Source: DATFWC01 sp045801465
GTDB taxonomy: Bacteria > Pseudomonadota > Alphaproteobacteria > Rhizobiales > Xanthobacteraceae
Direction of reading: 5' to 3'
Length of the DNA stretch: 9,322 nucleotides
Assembly: GCA_045801465.1 (NCBI GenBank)
Contig: JBJMSU010000062.1
Coordinates: 1-9,322, forward strand
Shown here piece by piece: positions 5,983-9,322 of this stretch. How positions within the stretch are numbered: position 1 is the stretch's first letter; each line of letters begins with the position of its first letter. The notes under the pieces were generated by a model. It did not search any database, was not told the origin of the DNA, and was given only the letters and a program-made list of their open reading frames with translations. The translations under genes were made by a program, and so were the position numbers.

Positions 5983-6004
5983 CTCAGAGGTTATGTTCGT
6001 TGCG

Positions 6005-6442
6005 TCAGTCGCTGATCCGTTGCCCGGTCTCCACCAGCGTGCGCCGCGCGACCTGCACCTTCTCGCCGCGCTGGTTGTGAAACACGGTCTCGATCACCGC
6101 GATGTGCAGCTTGCCGGCACGGCGGCTGTCCTTCTCGGTGACGCTGACGATCCGCTCCTGGCCGGTCAGCACGTCGCCGGCGACCACCGGGGCAAAATAT
6201 TCGAACTCCTGCTCGCCATGCACGATATAGCTCCAGTCCTTCACCTTCAGGGCCTCGGCCGAGGTGCGCGGCTCCCAGAGAAAAGAGCGCAGGAAAGTGG
6301 GGGGCGCCACGACGTCGCCGCGTGTCGGGTCGCGATAGATCGGGTTGGGATCGCCGAACGCATCGGCGAACTCCTTGATCTTGCCGCGTTCCACCCGGAA
6401 TTCGAACGGCGGAAAGGTTTGTCCCGCCACGCTCAGATCCAT
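6005..6442 (-). CDS. FAS1-like / MaoC N-terminal-type dehydratase subunit, 145 aa
   Basis: A hot-dog-fold protein of the MaoC_dehydrat_N (FAS1-like dehydratase) type. Features: PFEFRVERGKIKEFADAFGD at the N-terminus, GDPNPIY (30-36) where catalytic MaoC proteins have D-x-N-P-x-H, VAPPTFL (45-51), and HGEQEFEYFAPVVAGDVL (75-92), a typical family signature. The tyrosine at the histidine position suggests a structural, acyl-binding subunit that needs a MaoC partner, which lies next downstream. The likely start is ATG 6442, because GAGGAG sits 7 nt upstream across the stop codon of the preceding ligase gene. A TTG at 6457 overlapping that stop would add five residues and has no such site. The gap to the ligase gene is 11 bp, so translation is probably coupled. 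Together the two subunits should form an enoyl-CoA hydratase/dehydratase of unknown substrate. Confidence 0.85.
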   Translation of the reverse strand: MDLSVAGQTFPPFEFRVERGKIKEFADAFGDPNPIYRDPTRGDVVAPPTFLRSFLWEPRTSAEALKVKDWSYIVHGEQEFEYFAPVVAGDVLTGQERIVSVTEKDSRRAGKLHIAVIETVFHNQRGEKVQVARRTLVETGQRISD

Positions 6443-6449
6443 CACGCTG

Positions 6450-6455
6450 CTCCTC
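6450..6455 (-). promoter_or_regulatory. Ribosome binding site overlapping the ligase stop codon
   Basis: GAGGAG on the minus strand lies 7 nt before ATG 6442 and includes the last two bases of the TGA stop (6456-6454) of the upstream ligase gene. This arrangement favours translational coupling and decides the start of the FAS1-like subunit. Confidence 0.65.
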
Positions 6456-7803
6456 AATCGCTTGTCCGAAGGTCCAAAACTCGCTTTGCCTTGATCGAGC
6501 GCTCGTGATCGTAGAGCTCGCCGGGAGACACGAACTCCACGTCCGGCTTGAGCGATACGGCGTCGCGTACGCGTCGCGTCACCTGCTCGGCCAGCGGCGC
6601 GGCGTCACCGTCGTCGCTCTCGATGCGCACGACCAATTGGTCCATGGCGCCATCTTCGCGCCGGAACACGATCTGGAACTGGCCGATCCCTTCCACGGCG
6701 GACAGCGTATCGACCACCAGGTCGGTGTTGACCAGCATGCCGCGGCATTTGACCAGGTTTCCGGTGCGCCGTGGCGTCGTCAGCACGCGCTCGCCGGCGC
6801 GCCCGCAGATCGGGCAAGGGCTGCGCGACAGCGCGACGATGTCGCCGAGCAGGTAGCGCAGCAGGACCGTGCCGCGCCGGTGCAGATGCGTAATTGCGAG
6901 ATGGCCGGTCTCGCCCTCCGGCAGCCGGGCTCCAGTCGCGGGATCGACGACTTCGAGGTAATAGAGGTCGGGGCCGAGATTCTGCGGCTGGGCGTCCTCC
7001 GCGCATTGGACCAATCCGCCCTGCATCTCGGTGAAGGCGTAGCGCGCGCGGATTTGCACCGAGCCTGCGCCCAGGCGGGCAAGCTGCCGGGCGATGTCGG
7101 CTCGCAACGCCGGCGGCACCGGCTCCCCCGACGTGATGACGAGCCGCACCTGGGAAAAATCGGCGCTGCGCTTCTGCCCTTCGTCGAGAAACCGGCGAAT
7201 GAAGCTCGGCACGCCCCACAGCACCGTCGGCCGGAATGCCTGGACCTTATCGACGGCCTCGGCAACCGAGTTGCGGACCTTGAACTCGGAGTTCGCCGAG
7301 CCGGTGAGCCCATGCACCACCGGCAGACCCAAAATCATGGTGGAGCGGACGACGCTGAGAAACGCGCCGGTCGGAAAATCGGCAATGGGATAGAGGTTGG
7401 CGACGCGATCGCCGGGACTCACGCCTTCCGCCTGATTGCAGCGGCGCGCATGATCCCAGACCGCGTAGGCGTCGTGCGTCGTATTGTAGAATGGCGATGG
7501 CCGGCCCGCCGTCGTTCCCGTGGTGTAGGCGATGTCCCAGGTCACCCTTTCCTCGTTGGAAAAATCTGCCGGGAGATCATCGGCGCGCAGCCGGAATGCT
7601 TCCGGATCGGCGATGTAGTCGTCCTTGGTGGTCAGCGGCAGCTTGTCGAGATCGTCAAGGGTTCCAACATGGTCCGGCGCAATGTTCAGTGCATGAAAGC
7701 GCGCGCGGTAGAACGGATGCGCCGCCGCGACTGCGCGCAGCGTCCGCCTGAGCCGTTCTTCACGAATAAACTGCAGCTCCTGCACTGATCCGTCCCAATG
7801 CAC
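6454..7803 (-). CDS. PaaK-like (phenylacetate-CoA ligase family) AMP-forming ligase, 449 aa
   Basis: An adenylate-forming ligase of the PaaK/coenzyme F390 synthetase branch, expected to turn a carboxylic acid, ATP and CoA into the acyl-CoA. The N-terminal helix ERLRRTLRAVAAAHPFYRARF is typical of PaaK. Then follow P-loop YTTGTTAGRPSPF (93-105), TSGEPVP (224-230), YAFTEMQGG (255-263), RYLLGDIV (316-323), the PaaK-type CPICGR (330-335) and a C-terminal SIKAKRVLD with the expected catalytic lysine (K438 or K440). Length is in the family range. It differs from PaaK proper in the substrate-facing parts as far as can be judged, so the acid need not be phenylacetate. The start is GTG 7803 with no clear ribosome site; GTG 7785, preceded by GGGA, is an alternative. 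It lies 24 bp after the amidohydrolase gene, which suggests that the decarboxylase-type enzyme and this ligase act on the same compound. Confidence 0.88.
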   Translation of the reverse strand: MHWDGSVQELQFIREERLRRTLRAVAAAHPFYRARFHALNIAPDHVGTLDDLDKLPLTTKDDYIADPEAFRLRADDLPADFSNEERVTWDIAYTTGTTAGRPSPFYNTTHDAYAVWDHARRCNQAEGVSPGDRVANLYPIADFPTGAFLSVVRSTMILGLPVVHGLTGSANSEFKVRNSVAEAVDKVQAFRPTVLWGVPSFIRRFLDEGQKRSADFSQVRLVITSGEPVPPALRADIARQLARLGAGSVQIRARYAFTEMQGGLVQCAEDAQPQNLGPDLYYLEVVDPATGARLPEGETGHLAITHLHRRGTVLLRYLLGDIVALSRSPCPICGRAGERVLTTPRRTGNLVKCRGMLVNTDLVVDTLSAVEGIGQFQIVFRREDGAMDQLVVRIESDDGDAAPLAEQVTRRVRDAVSLKPDVEFVSPGELYDHERSIKAKRVLDLRTSD

Positions 7804-7827
7804 GATGGACTGTGAAGTATTTGCCGT

Positions 7828-8850
7828 TCACTGCTTTGAAAGCAACGTCGCCGGCTGCAGCAACTGCGCGGCCCGCTGCCCGAGCACGCTGGCGCGGACA
7901 CTTGGCGCAAGCCCAAGCGCGTCGACGCGCGCGACGCAGTCGAGATTGCCCATGTCGAACGGGTAATCGCTGCCGAGCAGCACATGATCCGCTCCCACCG
8001 CGTCGATGAGGAACTGCAGCGCGCGCGGCGAATGCACGATCGTGTCGTAATAGAGACGGCGGAGCGAGGCGTCCGGCGGTTCCCTGAGCTTCGCCTTCGG
8101 CTCGGCACGCACCTGCCAGGCGTGGACGAAGCGTCCCGCCTGATACGGCACGAAGCCGCCGCCATGGCACAGACAGAAGCTGATGTTGGGAAAGCGCTCC
8201 AGCACGCCGCCGAAGACGAGGGCTGCTCCCGCGATCGTGGTTTCGAACGGCAAGCCGACGAAGTTGCGCATGTAGTATGCCTTCAGCCGATCGCCCGGCA
8301 TGATCTCCCCGTGCGGATGGATGAGAAAAAAGGCATGCAGCTCATTGGCGACGGCCCACACCGGTTCGAGCGCCGGATCGTCGAGATTTTTGCCGTTCAC
8401 GTTCGAGCCGATCTGTGCGCCGCGCAAGCCCAGCGACGTCATCGCGCGCTTGAGCTCGTCGGCGGCGCGCGGCGGATCCTGCAGCGGCAACGTCGCCAGG
8501 CCCATGAAGCGGCCCGCGTGGCGGTTCACGATGGCCGCGATCTGATCGTTCTGCAGGGCCGCGCAGGCGCCGCCGAGCGCGGGCTCCTCGTCGTAGAAGA
8601 AGGTGTGAACCGTGGCGGCGACGAGCTGCATAGTGACGGCGTGCTGATCCATGTCGCGCAGCCTGAGATCGAGGTCGTAGACCTCCGGCGGCATCGGCCG
8701 TTGCACCACCTTGCCGGCAATCTCCATGATGGTGGCGCCGTTCTCGTGAACCAGCTTCGGCGCCACACGCGGCGATTCCTTGCCGAGGAGCCGGATCGTC
8801 TCCGCGGGCAACATATGGGCGTGTATGTCGATGCTGGTCGGAGAGCTCAT
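7828..8850 (-). CDS. ACMSD-like metal-dependent amidohydrolase (probable decarboxylase/hydratase), 340 aa
   Basis: A TIM-barrel amidohydrolase of the family containing 2-amino-3-carboxymuconate-6-semialdehyde decarboxylase (ACMSD), gamma-resorcylate and 5-carboxyvanillate decarboxylases. Every key position of ACMSD has a counterpart: metal ligands H10 and H12 in DIHAHML, H178 in FLIHPHGE, D295 in LLGSDYPFD, and catalytic H229 in LCHGGGF. R51 and R240 sit where ACMSD has substrate-binding arginines, although the alignment near R51 is by eye. Length is usual (about 330-340 aa). The typical reaction is non-oxidative decarboxylation of an unsaturated or aromatic acid; some relatives hydrolyse or hydrate instead. 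It is the first gene of a minus-strand operon with a PaaK-like ligase 24 bp downstream and a two-subunit hydratase further on. ATG 8850 is the only reasonable start; no strong ribosome site is seen. The native substrate is not identifiable. Confidence 0.88.
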   Translation of the reverse strand: MSSPTSIDIHAHMLPAETIRLLGKESPRVAPKLVHENGATIMEIAGKVVQRPMPPEVYDLDLRLRDMDQHAVTMQLVAATVHTFFYDEEPALGGACAALQNDQIAAIVNRHAGRFMGLATLPLQDPPRAADELKRAMTSLGLRGAQIGSNVNGKNLDDPALEPVWAVANELHAFFLIHPHGEIMPGDRLKAYYMRNFVGLPFETTIAGAALVFGGVLERFPNISFCLCHGGGFVPYQAGRFVHAWQVRAEPKAKLREPPDASLRRLYYDTIVHSPRALQFLIDAVGADHVLLGSDYPFDMGNLDCVARVDALGLAPSVRASVLGQRAAQLLQPATLLSKQ

Positions 8851-8963
8851 TGGACGTTCGCAATCATCACTGATCCCAAGTACCGGCCTTCGACCGGCGT
8901 TCTGCCTCGTAGCATGATGCCGGCCGAAAGTGGCATAGTCATCCTGGGGACAAGTCCACAGCC
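8851..8963. promoter_or_regulatory. Divergent intergenic control region
   Basis: About 113 bp separate the divergent amidohydrolase and Bug-protein genes, so both promoters must lie here. Visible elements are a direct repeat ACCGGC (8882-8887 and 8893-8898) and an inverted repeat ATGCC-N10-GGCAT (8917-8921, 8932-8936). Neither matches a regulator site that I recognise, and no strong -35/-10 pair stands out. No TGCA palindrome like that at 3635-3658 is present. Confidence 0.35.
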
Positions 8964-8965
8964 AT

Positions 8966-8970
8966 GAGGA
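8966..8970 (+). promoter_or_regulatory. Ribosome binding site for ATG 8976
   Basis: GAGGA lies 5 nt before ATG 8976. It sits inside the first codons of the longer alternative start at ATG 8964, which has only a distant GGGGA upstream, so the shorter start is preferred. Confidence 0.55.
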
Positions 8971-8975
8971 AACGC

Positions 8976-9322
8976 ATGTCCGTCGTTCAACGTGCCTGGT
9001 CGCTCGTCCGGTCGCGGGCGGTGGCAGCCGTTCTGGTTGCGGCGGGGAACGCTTTCATGCCGGGCGTCGCGCGGGCAGACTATCCGGAGCGTCCGATCAC
9101 GTTGATCGTCTGCTTCCCGGCGGGCGGCGGCACCGACATCGCGGCGCGGCTGATCAACACCTCGCTCGGCGATGCGCTCGGCAAGCCGGTAATCATCGAG
9201 AACCGCGGCGGCGCCGGCGGCAATATCGGGACCGCCGCCGCCGCCCGCGCGCCGGCCGACGGCTATACGCTGCTGATGTGCTCGAGCGCGTTCGTGGTCA
9301 ATCCGAGCCTCTACGCCAACGT
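8976..9322 (+). CDS. Bug/TctC-family periplasmic solute-binding protein (N-terminal part, runs off the window)
   Basis: The first 115 residues of a second TTT-type binding protein; the gene continues past the window end. A signal peptide (basic start, hydrophobic AVAAVLVAAG at 15-24, cleavage near VARA-DYPERP at 34-35) is followed by the family pattern ITLIVCFPAGGGTDIAAR (41-58), IIENRGGAGGNIGT (73-86) and APADGYTLLM (92-101). This is a more typical Bug sequence than the one at 4405, in which GPAGSYD replaces the usual GG-x-x-D segment, so the two probably bind different ligands. ATG 8964 in the same frame would add MRKR. The gene is divergent from the amidohydrolase operon, suggesting that it captures the substrate of that operon, which is inference. 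No transporter membrane subunits are visible. Confidence 0.92.
   Translation, partial: MSVVQRAWSLVRSRAVAAVLVAAGNAFMPGVARADYPERPITLIVCFPAGGGTDIAARLINTSLGDALGKPVIIENRGGAGGNIGTAAAARAPADGYTLLMCSSAFVVNPSLYAN

Noticed and set aside
6505..7788. Plus-strand frame of 427 codons opposite the PaaK-like ligase
   Set aside because: Antisense shadow in high-GC DNA. The ligase motifs on the minus strand explain the region fully.
8917..8936. ATGCC-N10-GGCAT as a LysR-type operator
   Set aside because: The spacing does not fit the T-N11-A pattern, the arms are only 5 bp, and no LysR gene is in the window; kept only as part of the intergenic note.
7984..8967. Plus-strand frame of 327 codons opposite the amidohydrolase
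   Set aside because: Antisense shadow; the minus-strand protein has every catalytic residue of its family.

Overview
High-GC window with a clear alphaproteobacterial character. It most resembles Bradyrhizobium/Rhodopseudomonas-type genomes (family Nitrobacteraceae). The reasons are the GC-rich codon use, two orphan periplasmic binding proteins of the tripartite tricarboxylate (Bug/TctC) type, and two copies of an intergenic palindromic repeat starting CGTCATGGCCGGGC, a type I recall as common in that group. The taxonomic call is inference from style, not from a marker gene. No rRNA, tRNA, CRISPR array, transposase or phage gene was seen. No gap between genes exceeds about 275 bases.

Layout. 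Bases 1-207 (+) hold the tail of an unseen gene, then a 56-residue zinc ribbon like the C-terminal domain of PaaD; the two are joined by an ATGA overlap. Bases 161-3601 (-) hold a BoxD/PaaZ-N-type aldehyde dehydrogenase, a spacer carrying palindromic repeat copy A, and a benzoate-CoA ligase family enzyme whose 3' end runs 47 bp into the zinc-ribbon gene. Bases 3602-3713 are a short divergent control region with a promoter candidate and a TGCA-type inverted repeat. Bases 3714-5391 (+) hold a transglutaminase-fold protein whose end overlaps a Bug-type binding protein. Bases 5408-8850 (-) form a probable operon, read from the right: an ACMSD-like amidohydrolase, a PaaK-like acyl-CoA ligase, an FAS1-like/MaoC N-type hot-dog subunit, repeat copy B, and a MaoC hydratase subunit. 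Bases 8976-9322 (+) are the start of a second Bug-type protein that runs off the window.

How the genes may work together. The set reads as part of an aerobic, CoA-thioester-based pathway for aromatic acids. A solute-binding protein captures an organic acid. A ligase makes the CoA thioester. A PaaABCDE-like or BoxAB-like epoxidase (only its PaaD-like maturation piece is visible) attacks the ring. A hydratase and an aldehyde dehydrogenase process the opened ring. The second operon adds a metal-dependent decarboxylase-type enzyme, a second CoA ligase and a two-piece hydratase, which suggests a funnelling branch for another substrate. The aldehyde dehydrogenase lacks the hydratase domain that PaaZ carries, while a stand-alone MaoC hydratase lies nearby, so split PaaZ chemistry is possible. 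The true substrate cannot be read from the sequence.
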